Below, piece by piece: positions 1-8,700 of a DNA stretch of 64,000 bases. The position numbers were made by a program, and so were the translations under genes. The DNA comes from Hymenobacter sp. YIM 151500-1 (lineage in GTDB: Bacteria; Bacteroidota; Bacteroidia; Cytophagales; Hymenobacteraceae): the NCBI RefSeq assembly GCF_025979885.1, contig NZ_CP110139.1, positions 2,991,501-3,055,500 of the forward strand, read 5' to 3'. Position 1 is the stretch's first letter; every line of letters begins with the position of its first letter. The notes below the pieces were generated by a model. That model saw nothing but the letters and a program-made list of their open reading frames with translations, was not told the origin of the DNA and did not search any database.

Positions 1-1
1 G

Positions 2-613
2 CTGCTGCTGCCGTTTGTGCTCATGGGCTTGTCGGCGGCAGCTTACACCCTGGTTCGCCGCCTCACGCGCCGCCCCGACTACCCCTACTACCGCCGCTGC
101 CTGGGCTGGCTGAAAGCCCTGACGCTAACTACTTTTTATCTGGCCGGCAATTACTACGTGGTGCGGGAGGGCAACGCCTGGCTTAGCGGCGCCTCCACAT
201 CCAGCCAGATTCCGCTGGCCCCGTTATTTTATCTGTTCACGGCCCTAATTCCGGTGGTATACGTGGTGCACGCCCTGCGCCGCCCCGCCGACCGTACCTG
301 GCTCCTGCTGGGCCTGCTCACGGCGGCGTTTTCGCTGTTCACACTGCGCTACTACCGCTCGGTACTGCCGCCCGAAATAGCGGCCGTAGTGGGTGGAGCC
401 GTGCTGGTGGGCGGGGCGGCCTGGCTGGCGCGCTACCTCCGGCCCGCCCGTCACGGCCTCACCTCCCTGCCCTCCGACGAGCAGCGCCTTTATGTCAACC
501 TGGAGTCGTTGGTGACGGCCGAAGCAGTTGCGGCGCCCGTGGCTTCCGCGGCCCCGGCTTTCGAGTTTGGGGGCGGGCAGTCGGGTGGAGGCGGGGCCGA
601 AGGAACGTATTAG
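2..613 (+). CDS. Membrane protein, C-terminal part (truncated by window edge)
   Basis: The frame is open from the first base, so the gene begins upstream; about 203 residues are visible. The visible part has four or five hydrophobic segments alternating with Arg-rich loops, which indicates a polytopic inner-membrane protein. It ends with a short soluble tail rich in Ala and then Gly (FGGGQSGGGG). Gly-rich tails of this kind occur in TPM-domain and DUF2207-type membrane proteins, but the visible part has no diagnostic domain. A GTG at 17 is only an internal codon. I do not recognise the family. Confidence 0.6.
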   Translation: MLLPFVLMGLSAAAYTLVRRLTRRPDYPYYRRCLGWLKALTLTTFYLAGNYYVVREGNAWLSGASTSSQIPLAPLFYLFTALIPVVYVVHALRRPADRTWLLLGLLTAAFSLFTLRYYRSVLPPEIAAVVGGAVLVGGAAWLARYLRPARHGLTSLPSDEQRLYVNLESLVTAEAVAAPVASAAPAFEFGGGQSGGGGAEGTY

Positions 614-711
614 AGCGGCGTGAACTGTTGAGTAGCAGCCCGGAGTAGATAACTCACTAGCAGCCTTCGCTTCCGTTTGGTCGTATAGCCGCTTTGACCT
701 CACGCTCCGCT

Positions 712-1641
712 ATGCACCGCACCCTCACTATTACCGTTCCAGCCTCAACCACTGAAACCCTCTGCCAGCAGCTTACTCACCTCGACGACGTTATTGGCCT
801 AAGCGTACAGCCCGGCGCTTCCCGCAAACCTCCCGGCGACGTAATAACGGTGCACGTGCTCAACCGCGGGGCCGACGAAACCCTGCGCACCGTGCATAAT
901 CTGGTTTCCGACCCGCAGGCCTTATCCATTGCCACCTCCGAGCTAACCAGCATCATTGCTCCCGCCGATGCCGAGCGGGTCATGAAAGACAAGGACGAGG
1001 CTATTTGGGAAGAAATTGAGTCCGGGTTGCGGCACCAGGGCCGCCTTACCGGCAATTACCTTTCGTTGATGACGCTGGGCGGCATCATTGCGGCCGTGGG
1101 TCTGGTTTCTGAACCAGTACCGCAAGCTATAGCCTTTATTGCTTCCAGCATCATCTCGCCGGGCTTCGAGCCGCTGGCCAAGATTCCGCTGGGGCTGGTG
1201 CTGCGGCGCTGGGTGGTGGCAGCACGGGGCCTGGGCTCCTCGCTGGCCGGGTACGCTCTGTTTGCCCTGGCGGCAGGCCTCACAATGCTGGGACTGGTGT
1301 CAATTGACGCAACGTCGGTTGGTGAGTTGGCTACCAACCCGGAAGTGAAAAATCTGGTGCATCCCGGCCTCAAAGAGCTGATTATTTCGGCCTGTGGTGC
1401 GGCAGCCGGTATTATCATCGTTGCGGCTTACCGTCGCAGCATTATTGCCGGCCCCCTCATTGCCCTCGTGCTCATGCCCGCGGCGGCCCTGTTGGGCAGC
1501 GGGCTAGCCGTAGGCCGCTTCGACCTAGCCTGGGAAGGGCTGGCCCGGTTCCTGGCCGATGCGGGCTTTATCCTCGGTTTCGGTACTCTCATCTTTCTGC
1601 TGAAACAGCTAACCGTACACCGCCGGCAACCAATCGAATAG
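712..1641 (+). CDS. DUF389 domain membrane protein
   Basis: This 309-residue protein has a soluble N-terminal region of about 100 residues followed by roughly six membrane segments. The segment reading SSIISPGFEPLAKIPLG matches the conserved Ser-Pro-containing signature of the DUF389 family (inner-membrane proteins of unknown function). The N-terminal part resembles the ferredoxin-like module found before DUF389 cores. ATG at 712 is preferred over an in-frame TTG at 694 because homologous proteins begin near the Met-His-Arg-Thr-Leu sequence. It ends at a strong bidirectional terminator shared with the convergent cysteine desulfurase. Confidence 0.75.
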   Translation: MHRTLTITVPASTTETLCQQLTHLDDVIGLSVQPGASRKPPGDVITVHVLNRGADETLRTVHNLVSDPQALSIATSELTSIIAPADAERVMKDKDEAIWEEIESGLRHQGRLTGNYLSLMTLGGIIAAVGLVSEPVPQAIAFIASSIISPGFEPLAKIPLGLVLRRWVVAARGLGSSLAGYALFALAAGLTMLGLVSIDATSVGELATNPEVKNLVHPGLKELIISACGAAAGIIIVAAYRRSIIAGPLIALVLMPAAALLGSGLAVGRFDLAWEGLARFLADAGFILGFGTLIFLLKQLTVHRRQPIE

Positions 1642-1661
1642 CCGGTTTTCTGCTACTAGTG

Positions 1662-1707
1662 AAAAGCACCAGACCCCGGCACGTGTATGCCGGGGTCTGG
1701 TGCTTTT
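1662..1707. terminator. Bidirectional intrinsic terminator
   Basis: A perfect 20-bp inverted repeat (arms 1662-1681 and 1688-1707, 6-nt loop) has A-runs on the left and T-runs on the right. It can terminate both the rightward DUF389 gene and the leftward cysteine desulfurase gene, which converge here. Confidence 0.9.
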
Positions 1708-1735
1708 TAATGGTTATAAGTGCCGACAGGGAGCC

Positions 1736-2887
1736 TTACACACTCAACGGCTGCTTCCGGTACATCTTAGCCAGCTGCTCCACGGCGTAGTCCACTTCCT
1801 CCGTGGTGTTGTACTTGCTCATCGAAAAGCGAATAACCCCGCGGTTGGGGTCGGCGCCCAGGGCGCTGAGCACGTGGGAGCCGGCATTGGCCCCGCTAGT
1901 GCAGGCCGAGCCGCCCGACACCGACACCTTGTTGATGTCGAGGTTGAAAAGCAGCATCTCGTTCAGCTCCGACGGCGGCAAACTCACGCTCAGCACCGTG
2001 TACAGGCTCTGGTCGGCCTCGGCGGACGTGCCGTTGAACTGGATGCCGTCGATGGTAGCGCGCAGCTTCTCGATAAACCGGTCTTTCAGCCCTTGAATAT
2101 GGCGCTGGTGGGCGTCCATGTCCCGGTAGGCAATTTCCAGGGCTTTGGCCAGCCCGATGATGCCGTACACGTTTTCGGTGCCGGCCCGCTGGTTGCGCTC
2201 CTGGGAGCCGCCGTGAATCAGGGCATCCACGAGCAGGCCCGAGCGGCGGTACAGAAAGCCCACCCCCTTCGGCCCGTGAAACTTGTGCGCCGAGCCCACC
2301 AGAAAGTGATTTTTCAGCTGCTGCACGTTGTGGCGGTAGTGGCCCATAGTCTGCACCGTATCGGTGTGGAACACGGCCTCGTGCCGGGCGCAGATGTCGC
2401 CGATGGCCCCGATGTCGTTCAGGTTGCCGATTTCGTTGTTGGCGTGCATCAGGCTCACAAACGTGCGGCCGGAGTACGCGGCCAGCAGCTGGTCGAGGTG
2501 CTCCAGGTCGAGGCAGCCCTGCTCGTCGTGGCGCACGTAGCTGAGCTGAATGTCGCCGCGCTTTTCCAGGGCTTGCAAGGTGTGCAGCACGGCGTGGTGC
2601 TCCAGCGGCGAGGTGATGGCGTGCCGGATGCCCAGAGTCCGCACGGAACCAAAAGCGGCGTAATTGTCGGCTTCCGTTCCGCCCGAGGCAAAGCTGATTT
2701 CGGCCGGCGCGGCCTGAATCAGGTGGGCAATGGTTTTGCGGGCATTTTCGATGGCGGCGCGCACCTGCCGGCCGTGGCCGTGAATGCTACTGGGGTTGCC
2801 GAAATGGTCCCGCATAAACGGCAGCATGGCATCCAGCACCTCGGGGTCCAGCGGCGTAGTGGCGGCGTTATCGAAATACACGTTCAT
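1736..2887 (-). CDS. Cysteine desulfurase (NifS/IscS family, PLP-dependent)
   Basis: At 383 residues this is a full-length cysteine desulfurase, which removes sulfur from L-cysteine to give a persulfide for Fe-S cluster or tRNA thiolation pathways. It starts with the family signature YFDNAATTP. The PLP-binding lysine is K202 in SAHKFHGPKG, the cofactor-stacking His lies in PLEHHA, and the persulfide cysteine is C329 in SGGSACTSG. The Cys loop is of the IscS/NifS type rather than SufS. No iscU, iscA or thiolation gene lies nearby, so the acceptor cannot be named. ATG at 2887 is the only sensible start. Confidence 0.93.
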   Translation of the reverse strand: MNVYFDNAATTPLDPEVLDAMLPFMRDHFGNPSSIHGHGRQVRAAIENARKTIAHLIQAAPAEISFASGGTEADNYAAFGSVRTLGIRHAITSPLEHHAVLHTLQALEKRGDIQLSYVRHDEQGCLDLEHLDQLLAAYSGRTFVSLMHANNEIGNLNDIGAIGDICARHEAVFHTDTVQTMGHYRHNVQQLKNHFLVGSAHKFHGPKGVGFLYRRSGLLVDALIHGGSQERNQRAGTENVYGIIGLAKALEIAYRDMDAHQRHIQGLKDRFIEKLRATIDGIQFNGTSAEADQSLYTVLSVSLPPSELNEMLLFNLDINKVSVSGGSACTSGANAGSHVLSALGADPNRGVIRFSMSKYNTTEEVDYAVEQLAKMYRKQPLSV

Positions 2888-2905
2888 GAATTAGACACGA
2901 GAAAG

Positions 2906-2977
2906 TGAGACATGAGAAGTGAGACTTTCGTGCTGACGGCTGAATCGAGAGAACGGAGTCTCACTTCTCATGTCTCA
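2906..2977. repeat. Palindromic intergenic element (21-bp arms)
   Basis: Arms 2906-2926 and 2957-2977 are perfect inverted copies (TGAGACATGAGAAGTGAGACT) around a 30-nt loop. They fill the gap between glmM and the cysteine desulfurase gene, both read leftward. There is no T-run, so it looks more like a REP-type repeat than an intrinsic terminator. Part of the motif is repeated directly after the right arm. Confidence 0.75.
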
Positions 2978-3001
2978 TGTCTCACTTCTGCAAGTGCAGA
3001 A

Positions 3002-4390
3002 CTACTTGCTGATAATTTCCTTGATGTCGCCGATGATTTTGTTGGCCAGGTGGTCGGCGGTGGCGTTGGAGTCCGACTCGGCGTAGATGCGGATGATGGG
3101 CTCGGTGTTGGACTTGCGCAGGTGCACCCATTCTTTGTCAAACTCGATTTTAACGCCGTCAACCGTGTTAATAGGCTGCTTGGCGTAGCGCTTCTGCATC
3201 TGCACCAGCACCTGGTCGGTATTGATTTCCGGCGTCAGCTCAATCTTGTTTTTCGAGATGAAGTAGTTCGGGTACGAGGCCCGCAGGCGGGTCATGGTCA
3301 GGCCGGTTTTGGCCAGATGGCTCAGGAACAGCGCAATGCCCACCAGCGAGTCGCGGCCGTAGTGCAGCTCCGGGTAAATGATGCCTCCATTGCCCTCGCC
3401 CCCAATCACGGCGTTGGTTTCCTTCATCTTGTTTACCACGTTCACCTCGCCCACGGCCGCGGCGGCGTAGGAGCCGCCGTGCTTCTCTGTCACGTCGCGC
3501 AGGGCGCGGGTGCTGCTCAGGTTGCTCACGGTGTTGCCGCCGCCCAGCTGTTGCAGCACGTAGTCCGACACGGCTACCAGCGTGTATTCCTCACCGAACA
3601 TGGTGCCGTCTTCGTTCACCAGGGCCAGGCGGTCCACGTCGGGGTCCACCACGATACCTAGGTCAAAGCGCCCTTTTTCGAGCAGCTTCGAGATGTCGCG
3701 CAGGTTTTCGGGCAGGGGCTCGGGGTTGTGGGCGAAGTCGCCGGTTGGCTCACAAAACAGCTTCTCAATGGTTTTCACGCCCAACTGCTCCAGCAGCATG
3801 GGCACGGCAAAGCCGCCCGTCGAGTTTACGGCATCCACTACCACCCGAAACTTCCGGGCCCGAATGGCGGCGCGGTCCACGAGCGGCAGGGCCAGAATGG
3901 CGTTGATGTGCTCCTGCAAGAAGGTATTATCGGTGGTGTATTTGCCCAGCTTGGTAACGGGCGCAAAGTCGAAAGCCTCGGAGTCGCCGAGGGCCAGCAC
4001 CTGCTTGCCGTCCTCATCCGAAATAAACTCGCCTTTGCTGTTAAGCAGCTTCAGCGCGTTCCACTGCTTAGGGTTGTGCGAAGCCGTAAGAATAATGCCG
4101 CCCCCCGCGTTTTTGGCCGGCACGGCCATTTCGACGGTGGGGGTAGTGCTCAGGCCCAGGTCGATGACGTCGATGCCCAGCCCTTGCAGCGTAGCCGACA
4201 CCAGCCGGCTTACCATGTCGCCGGAAAGGCGGGCGTCGCGGCCGATAACCAGGGTGTTGTTTTGCGTTTTTTGTAGCACCCAGGTTCCAAACGCCGCCGC
4301 GTACTTCACCACGTCGATGGGCGTCAGGCCCTCGCCGACTGCTCCTCCGATAGTGCCTCGTATTCCCGAAATCGATTTAATTAGTGCCAC
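3002..4390 (-). CDS. glmM: Phosphoglucosamine mutase (alpha-D-phosphohexomutase family)
   Basis: This 462-residue enzyme is predicted to interconvert glucosamine-6-P and glucosamine-1-P for UDP-GlcNAc, peptidoglycan and LPS synthesis. The phosphoserine loop is TASHNP (S104), the metal loop is DPDVDRL, the sugar loop is GEGNGG and the C-terminal phosphate-binding motif is RKSNTEP. The sugar loop is the Bacteroidota GlmM variant; phosphomannomutase activity cannot be excluded. I chose GTG at 4390 (then ALIKSISGIRGTIGG) because an upstream in-frame TTG at 4417 lies inside a -7-like promoter box. It is divergent from mazG. Confidence 0.88.
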   Translation of the reverse strand: MALIKSISGIRGTIGGAVGEGLTPIDVVKYAAAFGTWVLQKTQNNTLVIGRDARLSGDMVSRLVSATLQGLGIDVIDLGLSTTPTVEMAVPAKNAGGGIILTASHNPKQWNALKLLNSKGEFISDEDGKQVLALGDSEAFDFAPVTKLGKYTTDNTFLQEHINAILALPLVDRAAIRARKFRVVVDAVNSTGGFAVPMLLEQLGVKTIEKLFCEPTGDFAHNPEPLPENLRDISKLLEKGRFDLGIVVDPDVDRLALVNEDGTMFGEEYTLVAVSDYVLQQLGGGNTVSNLSSTRALRDVTEKHGGSYAAAAVGEVNVVNKMKETNAVIGGEGNGGIIYPELHYGRDSLVGIALFLSHLAKTGLTMTRLRASYPNYFISKNKIELTPEINTDQVLVQMQKRYAKQPINTVDGVKIEFDKEWVHLRKSNTEPIIRIYAESDSNATADHLANKIIGDIKEIISK

Positions 4391-4414
4391 TAGCTTGTCA
4401 GTGTTAGGAGTGCG

Positions 4415-4422
4415 CAAAAGTA
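4415..4422 (-). promoter_or_regulatory. -7 box (TACTTTTG) for glmM
   Basis: On the minus strand this reads TACTTTTG, a match to the Bacteroidota -7 consensus TAnnTTTG, about 24 nt before the GTG start of glmM. No TTTG -33 box at the right distance is visible. It supports the downstream GTG start. Confidence 0.45.
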
Positions 4423-4519
4423 GGCAAAGCCCCCTGGTTTCCCTACGTTAGGCTGGCGGCGGCTGGTGACACCCCGCTTACAAGCCTCTGAGTGCGGAAC
4501 GGAAGGGCGTTAGCCGTTG

Positions 4520-4527
4520 TATATTTG
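4520..4527 (+). promoter_or_regulatory. -7 box (TATATTTG) for mazG, implying a leaderless mRNA
   Basis: TATATTTG matches TAnnTTTG and ends only 5 nt before the mazG ATG at 4533. With a start site about 5-8 nt downstream of the box, the mRNA would begin at or next to the start codon. No clear -33 TTG is seen. Confidence 0.45.
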
Positions 4528-4532
4528 GCCTG

Positions 4533-5372
4533 ATGGAAAAACCTATTGCTGACCGCCGTACCGCGCAGCTAGCCGCTTTTGGCCGCTTGCTCGACGTGCT
4601 GGACCGCCTGCGGGCCGAGTGCCCCTGGGACCGGAAACAAACCATGCAGAGTCTGCGCCACCTCACCATCGAGGAAACCTACGAGCTGAGCGACGCCATC
4701 TTGCGGCAGGACTTGCCCGACGTGCAGAAGGAGCTGGGGGATGTAATGCTCCACTTGGCTTTTTACGCCAAAATTGCCAGCGAACAGGGTGCTTTCGACA
4801 TTGCCGATGTGCTGCATGCCCAGTGTGAAAAGCTTATTTTTCGGCATCCGCACATCTACGGCGACACCCAGGCTAGCACCGAGGAGGAAGTGAAGCGCAA
4901 CTGGGAGCAGCTGAAATTACAGGAGAAAGGCAACACGTCTGTACTTGGCGGCGTACCCGTATCATTACCGGCCTTGGTAAAGGCGATGCGCATTCAGGAA
5001 AAGGCTCGGGGCGCCGGTTTCGACTGGGAGCAGCCCGAGCAGGTTTGGGATAAAGTGCAGGAGGAGCTGGCCGAGTTTAAAGCCGAGTTTGCTTCACCGG
5101 CGCCCGAAGTCCCGGCTAGTGAGCGGGCCGCCAGCGAATTTGGTGACCTGTTGTTCTCCTTGATCAACTTTGCCCGGCACGCGGGCATCAACCCGGAAGA
5201 AGCTCTGGAACAAACGAATCGTAAGTTTATTCGGCGCTTTCAATACCTCGAAACCGAGGCCGCCCGCCAAGGCCAGCAACTCCGCGACCTGACCCTGGCT
5301 CAGATGGATGTGTACTGGGAACAAGCCAAAAAACTCTCCATTCCGACCCCCGACCAGCCTACCTCAGAATAG
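4533..5372 (+). CDS. mazG: Nucleoside triphosphate pyrophosphohydrolase MazG
   Basis: This 279-residue protein matches full-length two-domain MazG, which hydrolyses (d)NTPs to (d)NMP and pyrophosphate as a house-cleaning enzyme. The first MazG domain (about residues 12-120) has CPWDRKQTMQSL, the metal site EETYE and the partner acidic motif ELGD. The second domain (about 155-260) contains the related helix EFGDLLFSLINFARHAG. ATG at 4533 sits 5 nt behind a -7 box. It is a single gene on the plus strand; downstream is the promoter of the exb operon. Confidence 0.92.
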   Translation: MEKPIADRRTAQLAAFGRLLDVLDRLRAECPWDRKQTMQSLRHLTIEETYELSDAILRQDLPDVQKELGDVMLHLAFYAKIASEQGAFDIADVLHAQCEKLIFRHPHIYGDTQASTEEEVKRNWEQLKLQEKGNTSVLGGVPVSLPALVKAMRIQEKARGAGFDWEQPEQVWDKVQEELAEFKAEFASPAPEVPASERAASEFGDLLFSLINFARHAGINPEEALEQTNRKFIRRFQYLETEAARQGQQLRDLTLAQMDVYWEQAKKLSIPTPDQPTSE

Positions 5373-5421
5373 CCTTTTTTTGAGTTACGAACCGTTTTAA
5401 AGCGTTTAAAGCCATTTTCTA

Positions 5422-5453
5422 TTTGGCAGCGCGCGGGTTTTTATTTAGGTTTG
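5422..5453 (+). promoter_or_regulatory. Bacteroidota-type promoter for the exbB operon
   Basis: TTTG at 5422-5425, a 20-nt spacer and TAGGTTTG at 5446-5453 match the Bacteroidota -33/-7 consensus (TTTG, about 19-20 nt, TAnnTTTG). The predicted start near 5460 leaves a 5' leader of about 180 nt before the exbB ATG at 5643. This is long enough to hold post-transcriptional control, though I see no recognisable riboswitch. Confidence 0.6.
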
Positions 5454-5642
5454 CCAAGGCTAGACCTACCGTCGGCCAGGGCCCCGCGCACGAGCAGACC
5501 CATGTTCCTCCCGCCGTCATACTGCGGAAAGAAACATGCGGGTGAGCGGGGCTCCCCCGTCTATAGGCTGGTCGAAAACAGTTCTTCACTTTTTTACCCT
5601 CCCGTTTAACCTTTCACAACAACCCCCTAATTCTCCGGAACA

Positions 5643-6551
5643 ATGGAACAAAAGAATGCCATGAACAAGCCTGCGGCCCGGCCCGCCGCTGCTGCTGCTG
5701 CGCCGAAGGGCGATGCCAAGGGCGGTGGTTCGTCCCTGTTTGCCATCCTCGCCATCGTCCTAGCGTTTATTGTCAGCGTCATCGTCTACAAGTTCGTTCT
5801 CGGTAACCCCACCCACTTCATTGGCGACAACCCCGCCAATAACCCCAAGCCCGGCGACTACTTCGGTATCGTGTATAAGGGGGGTGTGATTGTGCCCGTG
5901 CTGATGACCATGTTCTTGTGCGTTATCATCTTCTCGATTGAGCGCGCCCTGACCATCGGCAAAGCCAAAGGCACCAAGAGCATCGAGCAGTTTGTGCGCA
6001 GCATCCGCCAGAAGCTGAACGTAAACGACATCACCGGCGCCATTGCCGCCTGCGACCAGCAGAAGGGTTCGGTAGCCAACGTGGTGAAAGCCGGCCTGCT
6101 GAAGTACCAGGAAATGGCCCGTGAGCGTGGCCTCGACAAAGACCAGAAGATTCTGGCCATCCAGAAGGAAATCGAAGAGTCGACGGCTCTGGAGCTGCCC
6201 ATGCTGGAGAAAAACCTGGTTATCATTTCCACGCTGGCTTCCATTGCCACGCTGGTAGGTCTGCTGGGTACGGTATTCGGTATGATCAACGCCTTCGCCG
6301 CTCTGGCTAACGCCGGTGCCCCCGACGCCGTAGGTCTGGCCAACGGTATCTCGGAAGCTCTGATCAACACGGCCCTGGGTATCTTGACCTCGGCCCTGGC
6401 TATCGTAGCCTACAACTACTTCACCAGCAAGATTGACGAGCTGACCTACAGCATCGACGAAGCTGGCTTCAGCATCATCCAGACCTTCGCTTCGCAGCAC
6501 GACGAAACGGCTCCGGCTGGCACTACTACCGGCACGGCTTACACCGCCTAA
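5643..6551 (+). CDS. exbB: MotA/TolQ/ExbB proton channel protein
   Basis: A 302-residue inner-membrane protein, the ExbB part of the proton-driven motor that energises TonB. It has an Ala/Pro/Lys-rich cytoplasmic N-tail, an extra membrane segment at about 30-54, another at about 79-102, a large cytoplasmic loop, then two long helices. The first of these carries STLASIATLVGLLGTVFGM, the typical MotA/TolQ/ExbB signature. It is the first gene of a tight exbB-exbD-exbD-tonB run, so ExbB is preferred over TolQ. The N-terminal extra helix and tail are usual for this phylum. Confidence 0.92.
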   Translation: MEQKNAMNKPAARPAAAAAAPKGDAKGGGSSLFAILAIVLAFIVSVIVYKFVLGNPTHFIGDNPANNPKPGDYFGIVYKGGVIVPVLMTMFLCVIIFSIERALTIGKAKGTKSIEQFVRSIRQKLNVNDITGAIAACDQQKGSVANVVKAGLLKYQEMARERGLDKDQKILAIQKEIEESTALELPMLEKNLVIISTLASIATLVGLLGTVFGMINAFAALANAGAPDAVGLANGISEALINTALGILTSALAIVAYNYFTSKIDELTYSIDEAGFSIIQTFASQHDETAPAGTTTGTAYTA

Positions 6552-6627
6552 GTTCAAACGGACAGATAAAGCGCACTTTTTTGCGCAATCATCCGTTAGA
6601 ATGCACGAAACTTTATTCTAGTCAGCA

Positions 6628-7251
6628 ATGCCCAAAGTAAAGCCCCATAGAACGTCCCCCTCGCTGGATATGACCCCGATGGTGGACCTGGCATTCCTGC
6701 TGGTGACTTTCTTCATGCTCACCACCAAGTTTGCCCCGGAAGAGGCCGTGGTGGTGGACACGCCCGGTTCTACCTCCGAGCTGCGCCTGCCTGAGTCACA
6801 CGTAATCACAATTTCCGTCGACAAAGACCAGCGCGTATTCTTCGGCATGGACGATGCCAAGCCCAAGATTGAGATGTTGAAGCAAGTGGGAGCCAAGTAC
6901 GGCGTCAGCTTTACGGAAACCCAGGCGAAAACCTTCTCCAATCTGTCGAGCTTTGGTATGCCCATCGAGAAGCTGCCGGCATTCCTGAACCTGTCGAACG
7001 AGCAGCGTAAGGCCTACAAGCAGGACGGTATTCCGGCCGACTCGACGAACAACCAGTTCATTGAGTGGGTGGTAGCCGGGCAGACGGCCAGCCGCAAGGA
7101 GTTTGGCAAGCCCAACTACATTGCGGTGAAAGGCGACAACAACGCCGACGTGCCGACGGTGAAGAAAATCATCAAGCTGATGCAGGATAAGAACATCAAC
7201 CGGTTCAACCTCATTACCGACCTGGAAACGAAGCCCGTAGCCGGCCGGTAA
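6628..7251 (+). CDS. exbD: ExbD/TolR biopolymer transport protein (first copy)
   Basis: 207 residues. A short cytoplasmic N-terminus is followed by one membrane helix with the key motif LDMTPMVDLAFLLVTFFML, where the first-helix Asp is the proton-carrying residue. The rest is a periplasmic domain. Compared with its neighbour it has an insertion of about 50 residues in the periplasmic part (around residues 70-130). It follows exbB by 76 nt and precedes a second exbD by 18 nt. Two unequal ExbD subunits suggest a heteromeric stator, which is inference. Confidence 0.92.
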   Translation: MPKVKPHRTSPSLDMTPMVDLAFLLVTFFMLTTKFAPEEAVVVDTPGSTSELRLPESHVITISVDKDQRVFFGMDDAKPKIEMLKQVGAKYGVSFTETQAKTFSNLSSFGMPIEKLPAFLNLSNEQRKAYKQDGIPADSTNNQFIEWVVAGQTASRKEFGKPNYIAVKGDNNADVPTVKKIIKLMQDKNINRFNLITDLETKPVAGR

Positions 7252-7269
7252 ATAATCCGCACAGAAGAA

Positions 7270-7797
7270 ATGGCAGAAATCCAACAACAAGCCGACTCCG
7301 GCGGAAAAGGCGGAAAGAAGCGGGCCAAGAAAATGTCGACCAAAATCGACATGACTCCCATGGTGGACTTGGCCTTCCTGCTCCTGACCTTCTTCATGCT
7401 CACCACCACCTTTAGCAAACCCACCGTTATGCAGGTAACGATGCCGGTGAAGCCAAAGGAAGGTGACCCGCCTTCTGAGCTGCCCGCGCGTAATGCCTTC
7501 ACGATTTTGCTGGGTGAAAACAACAAAATCTACTATTACGAAGGGCTGTTGCGCGAAGGCGAAGCCAAGCCGGAATTGCAGCTTTCGAGCTACGATGCCA
7601 ATGGCATCCGTAAGGCCATCCTCCAGCGCCGTCAGGCCAACCCCGAAACGGTTATCCTGATCAAGCCGGACGATAAGTCGAACTACAAGAACATGGTAGA
7701 TATCCTGGATGAAATGAACATCACCGACCAGAAAAAGTACGCGCTGGTGGACATTTCAAAAGCGGATACCGAGTTGATTAAATCTTCTGGCTTATGA
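7270..7797 (+). CDS. exbD: ExbD/TolR biopolymer transport protein (second copy)
   Basis: 175 residues: Lys-rich N-terminus, then the membrane helix motif IDMTPMVDLAFLLLTFFML with the conserved protonatable Asp, then a compact periplasmic domain of normal ExbD length. The N-terminal halves of the two ExbD proteins are nearly the same, while the periplasmic parts differ. The stop codon overlaps the ATG of tonB (ATGATG/TGA), which suggests translational coupling and a fixed ratio of ExbD to TonB. Confidence 0.92.
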   Translation: MAEIQQQADSGGKGGKKRAKKMSTKIDMTPMVDLAFLLLTFFMLTTTFSKPTVMQVTMPVKPKEGDPPSELPARNAFTILLGENNKIYYYEGLLREGEAKPELQLSSYDANGIRKAILQRRQANPETVILIKPDDKSNYKNMVDILDEMNITDQKKYALVDISKADTELIKSSGL

Positions 7798-8627
7798 TGG
7801 ACAACACGCAATTGGCCGGCGCTACCCTTGACGATATCGTTTTTGAGGGGCGCAACAAGGCCTACGGAGCTTTTGTGCTCCGGCGGTTGTACGGCAAACA
7901 CGTGACTCGTGCCGTTCTCATCGCCATTGCCCTTTTCACTCTCATGATTAGCTTCCCGCTGATTGCGCGGATGTTCAAGAAAGAGGAAGTGGCCGTGGAT
8001 GATAAGATGCTGAAAGAGAACGTGCTCATGGATGCCCCGCCGCTGGACGCTACCAAGCCGCCACCCCCACCGCCACCTCCACCGGAGGCGCCGCCACCCC
8101 CACCGCCTAAGCTGACTACCATCAAGTTCACCCCTCCGGTGGTGAAGAAAGATGAGGAAGTAAAGAAGGTGGAAGAAATACCGGACCAGGAAGAGCTGAA
8201 GGACAGGGTTGTTGCCACCGAAACGGTGAAGGGCAACACCGACAACCCCGCTGACCTGGCTGGCCTGGAGCCCGGCGAGGGTACCAAGGCCGTAGAGGAA
8301 GTAGTGGAAACCAAACCCTACACCTACGTTGAGCAGATGCCAGTTTTCCCCGGTGGGCAAGAAGCTTTGTTGCAATACATTGCCAAGAACATCAAGTACC
8401 CGCCGATGGCTCTGCGCAACCAAGTTGAAGGCCGCGTTTTCATTAAGTTCGTAGTAGGTCCCGATGGGTCGGTTACGAATGCTGAGGTGCAGAAGGGTAT
8501 CGGTGCTGGCTGCGACGAAGAGTCGTTGCGAGTAATCAAGAACCTGCCTCGCTTCACTCCCGGTAAGCAAAACGGCCGCGCTGTACCAGTATACTTCACG
8601 GTTCCGGTAACCTTCGCCATCAAGTAA
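7794..8627 (+). CDS. tonB: TonB energy transducer
   Basis: 277 residues. The cytoplasmic N-terminus contains LDDIVFEGRNKAYGA, then one membrane helix at about 37-57. A periplasmic spacer with two poly-Pro stretches and Lys/Glu-rich segments follows, then a TonB C-terminal domain (about 180-277) starting at VEQMPVFPGG and containing YPPMALRNQVEGRVFIKFVV. It couples the ExbB/ExbD proton motor to TonB-dependent outer-membrane receptors. It overlaps exbD by 4 nt and ends before a terminator. A second ATG at 7797 would shorten it by one residue. Confidence 0.93.
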   Translation: MMDNTQLAGATLDDIVFEGRNKAYGAFVLRRLYGKHVTRAVLIAIALFTLMISFPLIARMFKKEEVAVDDKMLKENVLMDAPPLDATKPPPPPPPPPEAPPPPPPKLTTIKFTPPVVKKDEEVKKVEEIPDQEELKDRVVATETVKGNTDNPADLAGLEPGEGTKAVEEVVETKPYTYVEQMPVFPGGQEALLQYIAKNIKYPPMALRNQVEGRVFIKFVVGPDGSVTNAEVQKGIGAGCDEESLRVIKNLPRFTPGKQNGRAVPVYFTVPVTFAIK

Positions 8628-8662
8628 GGCACCTTGTTTTCAGCTCCGGTTGAAAGCAGCAC

Positions 8663-8700
8663 AACCCCGAATCAGACCTTGGTTTGATTCGGGGTTTTTG
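8663..8700 (+). terminator. Intrinsic terminator after tonB
   Basis: Arms 8663-8674 and 8685-8696 form a perfect 12-bp stem followed by TTTTTG and more T residues. It closes the exbB-exbD-exbD-tonB operon and separates it from the second tonB gene. Confidence 0.88.

Noticed and set aside
1700..2908. 402-codon open frame on the plus strand
   Set aside because: It lies antisense to the cysteine desulfurase gene, which has full family motifs; the frame is open because of high GC and codon bias.
5454..5642. Riboswitch in the exbB leader
   Set aside because: The 180-nt leader has short GC-rich stems, but none matches a known riboswitch core that I can recognise.
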